62,173 nt of DNA, from positions 1 to 62,173 of the forward strand of contig JAJTHE010000016.1 in assembly GCA_021298815.1 (NCBI GenBank), in the 5' to 3' direction. The DNA comes from Betaproteobacteria bacterium (GTDB lineage: Bacteria > Pseudomonadota > Gammaproteobacteria > Burkholderiales > CAIKXV01). The notes below the pieces were generated by a model that was not told the origin of the DNA, did not search any database, and worked only from the letters and a program-made list of their open reading frames with translations. A program made the position numbers and the translations under genes. Shown in pieces: positions 53,166 to 60,626 of this stretch (positions are counted from its first letter, which is position 1; every line of letters begins with the position of its first letter).

Positions 53166-54190
53166 GCGCCGGCGGGGAACTCGATCCGTTCGAGTTCTTC
53201 TTCGACAAGCCGTGGAGCGACGGCCTGCCGGTGGTGACGCCGACGCAGGCACGGCTCGAGTGGATGCTGGGCGGCACCCGGCGCGACCCGGCGCAGGTGA
53301 TCGGCCCGGTGCCGCCGGCGATGAACGTGGCGACGGTGCGCGACGTCGCGCTGCATGCGGTGATGGCCGGGTGCCGTCCGGACTATCTTCCGGTCGTGCT
53401 CGGCGGCCTCGCGCTGATCCTGCAGGAGCCGTTCAACATGAACGGCGTGCAGGGCACGATGCACGGCGTGGCACCGCTGATGATCGTCAACGGTCCGTAC
53501 GCGGCGAAGATCGGCCTGCACGGGGGCAACGGCTGCCTCGGGCCAGGCTTCCGCGCCAACGCGACCATCGGGCGTGCGATCCGGCTGCTGCTGCTCAACC
53601 TCGGCGGCGGCATCCCGGGGCTCGCCTCGGCCACCGTGCTGTCGACGCCGCAGCGCTATACCGCCTGCTGGACCGAGAACACCGAGCGCAGCCCGTGGCA
53701 GACGCTGGCCGTGTCGCGCGGCTACCGCGCGGACGAGGACGTGATCACCTGTGCGATGGTCGAGAGCCCGCGCCTGTGCTACGACGACGTGAGCCAGGAG
53801 CCGGTTCGGCTGCTGACCGGCATCGCCGACACCATGGCGGCGATGAGCAGCTGGAACATGCATGTGCGCTCCGACATGGTGGTGGTGATCGGGCCCGAGC
53901 AGGCGACGCTGTGCGAACGGTCCGGATGGCCCAGGGCGCGCGTGCACGAGTGGCTGGTGGCCAATGCCGGCATGAAGGTCGCGGACATGCGGCGCGGCGG
54001 CAACTGGCGCGACGAGCGTGCACGGAAGATCGGGGTGGACCCGTCCGACGATGCCGCGTTCGTGCCGGTGATCAAGGACCCGCGCGACCTGCACCTGATG
54101 GTCGCCGGCGGATGGGGCCCGGTCAGCGCGGTCGCACATGGCTGGGGCGGCGGCAGCCGGGCGGTGCATGGCACCTATCGCACCGATTGA
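53162..54190 (+). CDS. Unrecognised protein, first of a tandem paralogous pair beside the UGSC selenoprotein
   Basis: Protein of 342 residues of a family I cannot name. No signal peptide. Key conserved stretches are K-P-W-S-D-G-L-P-V-V-T-P-T (residues about 16-28), V-M-A-G-C-R-P-D-Y-L-P-V-V, N-G-V-Q-G-T-M-H-G-V-A-P, N-G-C-L-G-P-G-F-R-A-N-A-T-I-G-R-A-I-R, I-T-C-A-M-V-E-S-P and, at the C-terminus, G-G-W-G-P and G-G-S-R-A-V-H-G-T-Y. The Cys residues in A-G-C-R-P, N-G-C and T-C-A-M are shared with the next gene and could be redox or metal ligands. Coupled by ATGA to the Bug gene; 31 bases before its paralogue. I recall similar proteins next to UGSC selenoproteins in other bacteria, but cannot confirm it here. 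Confidence 0.8.
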   Translation: MSAGGELDPFEFFFDKPWSDGLPVVTPTQARLEWMLGGTRRDPAQVIGPVPPAMNVATVRDVALHAVMAGCRPDYLPVVLGGLALILQEPFNMNGVQGTMHGVAPLMIVNGPYAAKIGLHGGNGCLGPGFRANATIGRAIRLLLLNLGGGIPGLASATVLSTPQRYTACWTENTERSPWQTLAVSRGYRADEDVITCAMVESPRLCYDDVSQEPVRLLTGIADTMAAMSSWNMHVRSDMVVVIGPEQATLCERSGWPRARVHEWLVANAGMKVADMRRGGNWRDERARKIGVDPSDDAAFVPVIKDPRDLHLMVAGGWGPVSAVAHGWGGGSRAVHGTYRTD

Positions 54191-54221
54191 TGGCGGGGCA
54201 CCTGTGCAGGGAAGGGATGCA

Positions 54222-55241
54222 GTGATCGACGAATTCGAATTCTTCCTCGACAAGCCGTGGTCGGACGGGCTGCCGGTGGTGACGCCGACCGAGGCGCGCC
54301 TGGCGCCGTTCCTCGCCGTGGCCGGACGCGACCCGGACGAGCCGATCGGCCGCGTACCGCCGGCGATGGAGCCGGTGACGGTGCGCATCGCCGCGATCCA
54401 CGCCCTGATGGCGGGCTGCCGCCCCGAGTACCTGCCGGTGGTGCTCGGCGCGCTGCCGCTGATCCTGCGCGACGAGTTCAACCTGAACGGCGTGCAGGGT
54501 ACGATGCACGGCGTCGCGCCGCTGATGATCGTCAACGGCCCGCATGCGGCGAAGATCGGGCTCAACGGCGGCAATGGCTGCTTCGGCCCCGGCTTCCGCG
54601 CCAACGCGACCATCGGGCGCGCGATCCGGCTGATGCTGCTCAACCTCGGCGGCGGCATGGCCGGCATCGCCTCGGCGACCATCTTCGCCACGCCGATGCG
54701 CTACACCGCCTGCATCACCGAGAACATCGCGCGCAGCCCCTGGGAGAGCCTGGCTGCATCCAAGGGATATGGCGCGGGACAGGACGTGCTCACCTGCGCG
54801 ATGGTCGAGAGCCCACGCCTGCATTTCGACGACGTTAGCCAGGAACCGGAACGCCTGCTGACCGGCATCGCCGACGGCATGACCGCGCTCGGCTCGTGGA
54901 ACATGCATGCCCGCTCCGACATGGTGGTCGCGATGGGCCCGCAGCATGCGACCATCTGCGCCCAGGCCGGCATGAGCCGCGCCGACGTGCACCGCTGGCT
55001 GGTCGAGCGCGCCGGGCGCACGGTCGGCGACCTCAAGCGCGGCGGCAACTGGCGGCGCGAGCGTGCATTGCAGTTCCCGATCAAGGTCGATCCGGACGAC
55101 GACGGCTGCTTCATCCCGACGCTGAAGGATCCGGTCGACCTGCAGCTGATCGTCGCCGGTGGCTGGGGCCCTTGCACCGCGATCTGCCATGGCTGGAGCG
55201 GCGGCAGCCGTGCGGTGCATGGCACCTATGCCGTCCGATGA
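54222..55241 (+). CDS. Unrecognised protein, second of the tandem paralogous pair
   Basis: Paralogue of the preceding gene, 339 residues from GTG 54222 (GAAGGG lies 5 bases upstream). It shares K-P-W-S-D-G-L-P-V-V-T-P-T, M-A-G-C-R-P-E-Y-L-P-V-V, N-G-V-Q-G-T-M-H-G-V-A-P-L-M-I-V-N-G-P, N-G-C-F-G-P-G-F-R-A-N-A-T-I-G-R and the C-terminal G-G-W-G-P ... G-G-S-R-A-V-H-G-T-Y. Differences cluster in the middle (F-A-T-P-M-R-Y-T-A-C-I-T-E-N) and near residue 290. Similar length with retained motifs suggests a heteromeric complex of the two proteins. The selenoprotein begins 28 bases downstream. Function unknown. Confidence 0.8.
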   Translation: MIDEFEFFLDKPWSDGLPVVTPTEARLAPFLAVAGRDPDEPIGRVPPAMEPVTVRIAAIHALMAGCRPEYLPVVLGALPLILRDEFNLNGVQGTMHGVAPLMIVNGPHAAKIGLNGGNGCFGPGFRANATIGRAIRLMLLNLGGGMAGIASATIFATPMRYTACITENIARSPWESLAASKGYGAGQDVLTCAMVESPRLHFDDVSQEPERLLTGIADGMTALGSWNMHARSDMVVAMGPQHATICAQAGMSRADVHRWLVERAGRTVGDLKRGGNWRRERALQFPIKVDPDDDGCFIPTLKDPVDLQLIVAGGWGPCTAICHGWSGGSRAVHGTYAVR

Positions 55242-55269
55242 ACCGAACATCCCTGGAAGGAACGCAACC

Positions 55270-55797
55270 ATGAACGAACTGCCCTTCATCGATCCGACCG
55301 CCGGCGGCAACCGTCCGCCGGTCGCCCTCGCGCCCCGTCCGATGGACCTCGCCGGCAAGGTGGTGGCGATGATCGACAACACCAAGGAGCAGGGCAGCGT
55401 GATTCTCGAGACGATCGCCCAGGTGCTGCGCGAGCGCCATGGCGTCGCGAAGGTGATCATCCGCCGCAAGGAGCACTACTCCAAGCCGGCCACCGACCAG
55501 CTGATCGACGAACTCGCGCAGGAGGCCCACCTGGCCGTCGCTGCCGTGGGTGGGTGAGGGTCCTGCACGTTGTGCAGTGTGCACGACACCGTGGAATTCG
55601 AGAAACGCGGCATCCCCGCGACCGTGATCATCACGCAGGCCTTCCGCAACGCCTGCATCTTCCAGTTCCGGTCCAAGGGCATGGCCGGCCATCCGTACAT
55701 CGAGCTGCCGCACCCGATCAGCAACCTCACCGAGGACGAGATGCGCGACGTGACGCTGAAGGAGGTCGACGCGCTGGTGCGCCAGCTCGTGGCCTGA
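55270..55797 (+). CDS. UGSC-family selenoprotein with in-frame TGA as selenocysteine
   Basis: Protein of 175 residues if TGA 55555-55557 is read as selenocysteine (Sec96). Reading continues in the same frame into U-G-S-C-T-L-C-S-V-H-D-T-V-E-F-E-K-R-G-I-P to a TGA at 55795-55797. The motif U-G-S-C followed by S-V-H-D matches the known, functionally uncharacterised UGSC selenoprotein family, whose Cys homologues have C-G-S-C. The N-terminal part (K-V-V-A-M-I-D-N-T-K-E, I-R-R-K) also fits. GGAAGGA precedes ATG 55270. Without recoding the gene would split into a 95-residue and a 75-residue fragment with nothing to start the second. It is last in an operon with a Bug receptor and two paralogous unknown proteins, followed by a convergent gene. 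Sec requires selA, selB, selC and selD elsewhere in the genome. Confidence 0.85.
55555..55593 (+). other. Sec codon and candidate bacterial SECIS region
   Basis: TGA 55555-55557 is followed directly by self-complementary sequence. CTGCAC (55563-55568) can pair with GTGCAG (55572-55577) around loop GTT. A longer alternative pairs TGCAC (55564-55568) with GTGCA (55579-55583), extended by GTC/GAC. A third, GTGT (55577-55580) with ACAC (55586-55589), has loop GCACG 23 bases after the TGA, within the usual distance and with G at the loop start. Which fold is the real SECIS cannot be decided by eye. Confidence 0.4.
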
Positions 55798-55804
55798 GGT
55801 CGGC

Positions 55805-56668
55805 TCAGCGCGGCCGCACGAAGCGCAGCGCGAACTTGTCGCTGGAGGGCTTGGCCTGGTTCCAGTGGGTGTCGCGCGGGTCGGCCTTGTTGCGCCAGGC
55901 GGCGCTGTCGGCTTCGAACACGAAGCCGGCGGCCTCGATCTCCTTGCGCATCACCGCTTCCTCGATGCGATGGAAGGTCTCGGTGGCCGACAGGCCGGCG
56001 CCGTCGCGCGCGGAATGGTCCATGACCACCAGGCGTCCACCGGGCCGCAGCGCGGCGAGCAGCGCGCGGTTCATCTTCATGCGGTCGGTGGGCGTGTTCA
56101 CGATGTCGTGGTAGGAGAGGATCAGCGTGACCAGGTCCACGCGCGGCAGGTTCGCGGGATAGGGATCCTCCGTCGGCCGGACCAGCACCTCGATGTTCGA
56201 GCCCGGGGCCTTGGCGCGCGCCTCGAGCGGTGGACGTACGGTGGGCGTATGCGCCCAGACCTTGCCCGTGCTGCCCGCGGCGGCCGACATCACCTGCGTC
56301 GTGTAGCCACCGCCGGCCCAGATGTCGAGCACGCGCATGCCGGGGCGCACCATCGCCAGGCGCAGCAGGTCGGCGGGCTGGCGCCGCACGTCGGCCTTGC
56401 GGTCGGCGTCGGGCCGGGCGGGGCTCGCCAGCACCTTCTCGATCTCGGCGAGTTGCGCCGGCGTCAGCGCCTGTCCCGTGCCGGATGCCGGTCCGGACCC
56501 TCCCGGTTGCGTCGCACAGCCCGACAGCGCGGATGCCAGGCCCCAGGGCGCGGCGATCAGGGCCAGGCTGGCGGCGATGCCGCGTCGCCTGCCGTCCGGC
56601 AGCGAGGACGGATGCTGCTCGAGCGTTGCAGGCCGCAGGTGCTGGCGTGCCGATTCCTGGTCCATCAT
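55805..56668 (-). CDS. Lipoprotein-type class I SAM-dependent methyltransferase
   Basis: Methyltransferase-fold protein of 287 residues with an N-terminal export signal ending in a lipobox (A-L-S-G-C, Cys51). The SAM motif I region is R-V-L-D-I-W-A-G-G-G-Y-T-T near residue 140, followed by motifs I-L-S-Y-H-D-I-V and L-R-P-G-G-R-L-V-V-M-D-H. Periplasmic or membrane-anchored relatives of this kind are known as predicted methyltransferases (COG4798-like). How SAM would be available outside the cytoplasm is unclear. ATG 56668 has AGGAGGAG upstream. It converges on the selenoprotein gene 7 bases away and diverges from the stress-protein gene, whose FNR box lies 80 bases upstream. Confidence 0.82.
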   Translation of the reverse strand: MMDQESARQHLRPATLEQHPSSLPDGRRRGIAASLALIAAPWGLASALSGCATQPGGSGPASGTGQALTPAQLAEIEKVLASPARPDADRKADVRRQPADLLRLAMVRPGMRVLDIWAGGGYTTQVMSAAAGSTGKVWAHTPTVRPPLEARAKAPGSNIEVLVRPTEDPYPANLPRVDLVTLILSYHDIVNTPTDRMKMNRALLAALRPGGRLVVMDHSARDGAGLSATETFHRIEEAVMRKEIEAAGFVFEADSAAWRNKADPRDTHWNQAKPSSDKFALRFVRPR

Positions 56669-56747
56669 GGGGCTCCTCCTCGTGCAGGTGGCGAGCATCG
56701 TATCAAGTCTGGCCGTCGTGCGGCGGCGGCGCCGACGGCAGGGCGTC

Positions 56748-56761
56748 TTGATGCGCATCAA
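56748..56761. promoter_or_regulatory. Perfect FNR-type box upstream of usp
   Basis: TTGATGCGCATCAA is an exact match to the FNR/Anr consensus TTGAT-N4-ATCAA. Its centre (56754.5) lies about 40 bases before the transcription start predicted from the -10 at 56783-56788, the class II activator position. It may also influence the divergent methyltransferase gene. The regulator must be encoded elsewhere: the Crp/Fnr protein at 22813-23634 lacks the needed features. Confidence 0.75.
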
Positions 56762-56782
56762 TGCGCGGAGCCCCGGACGGCC

Positions 56783-56788
56783 TACACT
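56783..56788 (+). promoter_or_regulatory. -10 element of the usp promoter
   Basis: TACACT (4 of 6 matches to TATAAT) lies 45 bases before the ATG at 56833. The -35 position falls at the end of the FNR box, as expected for a class II, FNR-dependent promoter that does not need its own -35. Confidence 0.5.
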
Positions 56789-56832
56789 AGTCTGGACAGG
56801 CGCCGCCTGCCGTATTCCAGAGGAGACGACTC

Positions 56833-57354
56833 ATGTACCGGAAGATCCTGGTTGCCATCGACGACAGCGAAACCTCGGCCCGCGGGCTGGACGAAGCGAT
56901 CAAGCTCGCGAAGGGCGACACCGCGCAGCTCTGCATCCTGCACGTGATCGAACCCACGGCGCTGGCGATGTACCCGGAGGCCGCGGCCTATGCGGACGAC
57001 CTGTTCGACATGCTGCGCGAGGCCGGCAAGGAGGTGCTGCAGAAGGCGGTCGCGCGCGCCGCGAAGCGGGGCCTGCAGGCGCGCAGCGCGCTGATCGAGA
57101 ACCGCGGGTTCCCGATCGCCGAACTGATCGTCGAGTATGCGGGGCGGTGGAAGGCCGACGTGATCGTGCTCGGCACCCACGGCCGCCGCGGCTTCAGCCA
57201 CCTGCTGATGGGCAGCGACGCCGAGAGCGTGGTGCGCAGCTCGCCGATCCCGGTGCTGCTGGTGCGCAGTCCGGATGGCGCGAAGCCCGGCACGAAGCCG
57301 CGCAGGCCCGCCAGCAAGGGGCAGAAGGCAGCGCGACCCGCCGCCCGCGGCTAG
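56833..57354 (+). CDS. Universal stress protein, UspA family
   Basis: Single-domain Usp of 173 residues. N-terminal I-L-V-A-I-D-D-S-E and the ATP-binding pattern G114-T-H-G117 ... G127-S are the ATP-binding (MJ0577-like) form. A basic, low-complexity C-terminal tail (about 145-173, rich in Lys/Ala/Pro) is extra. GAGGAGA precedes the ATG. The perfect FNR box upstream suggests induction when oxygen is low, as for several Usp genes in other Proteobacteria. It stands alone, with a 154-base gap after it. Confidence 0.92.
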   Translation: MYRKILVAIDDSETSARGLDEAIKLAKGDTAQLCILHVIEPTALAMYPEAAAYADDLFDMLREAGKEVLQKAVARAAKRGLQARSALIENRGFPIAELIVEYAGRWKADVIVLGTHGRRGFSHLLMGSDAESVVRSSPIPVLLVRSPDGAKPGTKPRRPASKGQKAARPAARG

Positions 57355-57508
57355 ACCGGCGGCGCGCCGATCGGCTTCGGTCCAGTGGTTTCCTGCATGC
57401 CTGCCATCTACGGCATTCTTTTCCAGCCACGGTGAAGTGGCGGGACGTGCGGTATCGCCGGGGGCTTTCCCCGGCTGCACGCGCGCCCAGACCAGGGGGA
57501 GTCGATCG

Positions 57509-58783
57509 ATGAGCAGAAAATGGATGGCTGCGCTCGCGCGCGGCATGCGGCCGGCCGCGCTGGCCGGCGCGTTGGGGATCCTTGCCGGAGTGGCCGGGGC
57601 GCAGACGCCGACCACACCGCCGACGGCCAAGGAGATCGAGGCACGCCGTGCGATGGGCGGCTACTTCCCCGAGCGGATGAACAATCCCAACCTCACGGCC
57701 AACCCGCCACACCTCATCGCGACCCCGCTCGACCAGATCCCGCTCGACCGCATCCGGGTGCCCGAGGGCTTCAAGGCGGAAGTCTGGGCGCACGGCATTC
57801 CCGGTGGCCGCATGATGGCGCGCGCCCCGGGGGGCGCGCTGTTCGTCGGCACCCGCACCATCGGCCGCGTCTACGCGGTCTACGAGAAAGACGGCCAGCG
57901 CGTCTCCAAGGTGGTCGCCGAGAAGCTGGTGCAGCCCAACGGCGTGCTGGTGCAGAACGGATCGCTGTACATCGCCGCGATCAACCGCGTGTTCCGCTAC
58001 GACAACATCGAGGCCAACCTCGAGAACATCCCGACGCCGGTGGACATGACCGAGGCGTTCAAGCTGCCGCCGGAAGTGCACCACAACTGGAAGTTCCTCG
58101 CCTTCGGTCCCGACGGCAAGATCTACTTCCAGGTGGGCGCGCCCTGCAACGCCTGCGAGATCAACCCCGGCGTGCACGGCCAGATCCGTCGCTACAACCT
58201 CGACGGCTCGGGCATGGAGATCGTCGCGCGCGGGGTACGCAACACGGTGGGCTTCGACTTCCATCCGAAGACCGGCGAACTCTGGTTCACCGACAACGGA
58301 CGCGACTGGGCTGGCGAGAACGGCTTCGAGGACGAGCTCAACCGGCTGCCCGCCAACATGATCGGCGCGAACTTCGGCTTCCCGTACTGCCATGCCAACG
58401 GGCAGCCCGACCCGGATGTCCGCGTGCCCAATCCCTGTGCCAACACCGTTCTTCCGGTGGCGTTGCTGGGGGCGCACACGGCCGCACTGGGCATGCGCTT
58501 CTATACCGGCAAGATGTTCCCGGCCGACTACCAGAACTCGATCATGATCGCGCGCCGGGGTTCGTGGAACCGCACCGAACGCGCGGGCTATGACGTGGTG
58601 CGCGTGACGGCGACGCCGGATGGCCGCAATGCCCGAGTCACCCCGTTCATGACCGGCTTCCTGGACACCGCGAAGAACACCTACCACGGCCGGCCGGTCG
58701 ACGTGCTGCAGCTGCCCGACGGGTCGCTGCTGGTCGCCGACGAGCAGAATGGCGCGATCTACCGTGTGAGCTACGCGAAGTGA
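57509..58783 (+). CDS. PQQ-dependent or sorbosone-type sugar dehydrogenase
   Basis: Periplasmic beta-propeller dehydrogenase of the GSDH/sorbosone type, 424 residues. The signal peptide ends near A-G-V-A-G-A-Q. The body carries R-V-P-E-G-F-K-A-E-V-W, R-V-Y-A-V, P-N-G-V-L-V, H-H-N-W-K-F-L-A-F-G-P-D-G-K-I-Y, F-T-D-N-G-R-D-W and W-N-R-T-E-R-A-G-Y-D-V, all typical of this family. AGGGGGAG lies 7 bases before ATG 57509. The cytochrome c gene overlaps its stop (GTGA), so the pair would pass electrons from an aldose or aldehyde to the respiratory chain. PQQ biosynthesis genes are not in the window. The substrate is not determinable. Confidence 0.82.
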   Translation: MSRKWMAALARGMRPAALAGALGILAGVAGAQTPTTPPTAKEIEARRAMGGYFPERMNNPNLTANPPHLIATPLDQIPLDRIRVPEGFKAEVWAHGIPGGRMMARAPGGALFVGTRTIGRVYAVYEKDGQRVSKVVAEKLVQPNGVLVQNGSLYIAAINRVFRYDNIEANLENIPTPVDMTEAFKLPPEVHHNWKFLAFGPDGKIYFQVGAPCNACEINPGVHGQIRRYNLDGSGMEIVARGVRNTVGFDFHPKTGELWFTDNGRDWAGENGFEDELNRLPANMIGANFGFPYCHANGQPDPDVRVPNPCANTVLPVALLGAHTAALGMRFYTGKMFPADYQNSIMIARRGSWNRTERAGYDVVRVTATPDGRNARVTPFMTGFLDTAKNTYHGRPVDVLQLPDGSLLVADEQNGAIYRVSYAK

Positions 58784-59463
58784 CAGGCCGTTCCGGATAC
58801 GCGCCGCAGCCGCTGCGGCGCGTGTTCGCATCGGTTGCGCTGGTCGCGATCCTCGCGGCCGGCGTCGCCTCCGCGCAGCAGGTCTGGCGGCCGGGCGATC
58901 CCGCCAGGGGCGCTTCACTCGCCGCCGGCTGCGCAGCCTGCCACGGCGAGCACGGTGCGGCGCCGCTTCCGGGCATGCCGGCGCTGGCCAGCCAGCAGCC
59001 GGAGTTCATCATGCTGCAACTCGTGCTGATGCGCGAAGGGTTGCGCGACGTGCCGGCGATGACCGGGACACTGAAGGGACTCACCGACCGCGACCTGGTG
59101 GATATCGCCACCTACTACGGGGCGGCCCGGCCGTTCCGCAGCCCGCCGGCGCGCGATCCGGCGCTCTACGCCCGCGGCGAAACGCTGTCGAAGGCGATGG
59201 GTTGCAACAGCTGCCACATGGGCGATTACAGCGGGCAGCGCCAGGTACCGCGGCTGGTCAACCAGCGCGAGGACTACCTCGCGGCCGCGCTGCGTGCGTA
59301 CCGGGACGACCGGCGCAGCGGCACGGACACCAGCATGAATGCGGTTATGTACAAGGCCGTGGACGCGGATATCGCCGCGATCGCGCACTACCTCGCCCAG
59401 CGCACCGTGGGTCCTGCGGAGGCGCCTTCGACGGCGGCGAGTCCGGGTGCGGGCTCGCGGTAG
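58780..59463 (+). CDS. Dihaem cytochrome c
   Basis: Periplasmic cytochrome c of 227 residues, GTG start overlapping the dehydrogenase stop. After a signal peptide (V-A-L-V-A-I-L-A-A-G-V-A-S-A-Q) there are two haem sites, C-A-A-C-H near residue 51 and C-N-S-C-H near residue 144, in two cytochrome c domains similar to cytochrome c4 or c553. Met-containing segments follow each (P-G-M-P-A-L near 66 and the stretch near 187). Coupling to the dehydrogenase indicates it is that enzyme's electron acceptor. It converges with the enolase-superfamily gene, 32 bases apart. Confidence 0.87.
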   Translation: MTGRSGYAPQPLRRVFASVALVAILAAGVASAQQVWRPGDPARGASLAAGCAACHGEHGAAPLPGMPALASQQPEFIMLQLVLMREGLRDVPAMTGTLKGLTDRDLVDIATYYGAARPFRSPPARDPALYARGETLSKAMGCNSCHMGDYSGQRQVPRLVNQREDYLAAALRAYRDDRRSGTDTSMNAVMYKAVDADIAAIAHYLAQRTVGPAEAPSTAASPGAGSR

Positions 59464-59495
59464 TCAACCTGCGGTCGACCCCTGCGCCCGGACGA

Positions 59496-60587
59496 TCAGA
59501 TGCGGTAGCGCTCGACGCGACTCCAGTCGACGAGGGGGGCGAGGCCAACGAGGCCGTCCAGCCTGACGACACCCTCGCGGATTTCGGGCGAGCGCGTGGC
59601 GATCTGGTCCGCGTAGGCCAGGAAGAACGTGGATTCGGCCGGCAGCGAGCCGGCGCGCCGGGGAAATGCGGCGGCCACGTTCAGGCTGGCGAACGCGCCC
59701 AGCGCGCTTTCCGCGTGCAATCCCACGTTCACCGCGCAGCCTGCCGCATCGGCGGCGTGCGCGATGTCGAGGGCGATGCTCGCCCCCACCCGTGCCGCCT
59801 TGAGGCCGAAGAAGCGCGCACCGCGTTCCAGGAACAGCTCGGCGTCTTCGAGCGAAAGACAGCGTCCGTCCACCACGAACGGTATCGGCAGGGCGCGCTG
59901 GGTCTCTTCGAACCAGCGATTCGGCCGCAGGTCGCACGGGTCCTCCGCATGCGTCGCGCCCTTGCCAGCGAGCAGCGCCACATAGGCTGGCGTCTGCTCG
60001 GGCGTGTAGGCGCAATTGGCGTCGACATAGAAGCTGACGCCGGTGCCCACCGCCGCGCGTATCTCGTCGATCGCCTCCGCATCGATGTCGAAACCCTGGC
60101 CGCCCTTGATCTTCAGCGTCCGGAAGCCGTGGCGCTCGACCATCGTCGCCGCTTCCCTGGCCATGGCAAGGGAAGCGGCGCGCGTCACGGTCCACGACAC
60201 GGGCACTTCGGGCGTGCCCTTCCAGAGCTGCCACAGCGGTGTGCGCTGCGCCTGTGCGCGCAGGTCCCAGCACGCGCTGTCGATGAGTCCCTTCGCAAGC
60301 CGGTTCTCCGGGAAGGGGGCGAGACGCTGGCGCACCGCGCGGACGTCCGAGAGGTCCACGCCCTTCAGCGCCGGCAGCAGCATGTCCTCGAGCACCGCGA
60401 CCAGCGCCCTGCGCGTCGTGCCGGTCCAGGTCGGCTTGATCGCCCCCTCGGCGACGCCTTCCAGGCCATCGTCCGTGAAGAGCCGCAGCAGCATGAACTC
60501 GCAGCCTTCTTCCACCGAATCCTTCCAGTGGATCGGCCGCGGATAGGGCAGCCTGATGGCAGTCAGGGTCGAGCGTTCAAGTTGCAT
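59496..60587 (-). CDS. Enolase-superfamily (mandelate racemase/muconate lactonising) enzyme
   Basis: Enolase-superfamily enzyme of 363 residues. Lys159-x-Lys161 in T-L-K-I-K-G-G, metal ligands Asp189 (V-D-A-N), Glu215 (H-A-E-D-P) and Asp240 (V-V-D-G-R), and Lys263 (G-L-K-A-A-R) match the muconate-lactonising/dipeptide-epimerase subgroup with two catalytic Lys. It would abstract an alpha proton next to a carboxylate; racemase, epimerase or cycloisomerase cannot be told apart here. It is transcribed after a Bug receptor and a cupin on the - strand, consistent with a catabolic operon. Confidence 0.88.
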   Translation of the reverse strand: MQLERSTLTAIRLPYPRPIHWKDSVEEGCEFMLLRLFTDDGLEGVAEGAIKPTWTGTTRRALVAVLEDMLLPALKGVDLSDVRAVRQRLAPFPENRLAKGLIDSACWDLRAQAQRTPLWQLWKGTPEVPVSWTVTRAASLAMAREAATMVERHGFRTLKIKGGQGFDIDAEAIDEIRAAVGTGVSFYVDANCAYTPEQTPAYVALLAGKGATHAEDPCDLRPNRWFEETQRALPIPFVVDGRCLSLEDAELFLERGARFFGLKAARVGASIALDIAHAADAAGCAVNVGLHAESALGAFASLNVAAAFPRRAGSLPAESTFFLAYADQIATRSPEIREGVVRLDGLVGLAPLVDWSRVERYRI

Positions 60588-60626
60588 GCGTGAAGTCCCG
60601 GTATCCGGTTCCTGAACGTTCCGGGA

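Noticed and set aside
55555..55557. TGA as a sequencing error or pseudogene mark
   Set aside because: The codon sits exactly at the family's selenocysteine position and both flanks keep conserved sequence in the same frame.
55558..55797. Separate small gene downstream of TGA 55557
   Set aside because: Its N-terminus is the family's U-G-S-C motif continuing without a ribosome site, and its only start would be a TTG inside conserved sequence. The single recoded protein explains both parts.
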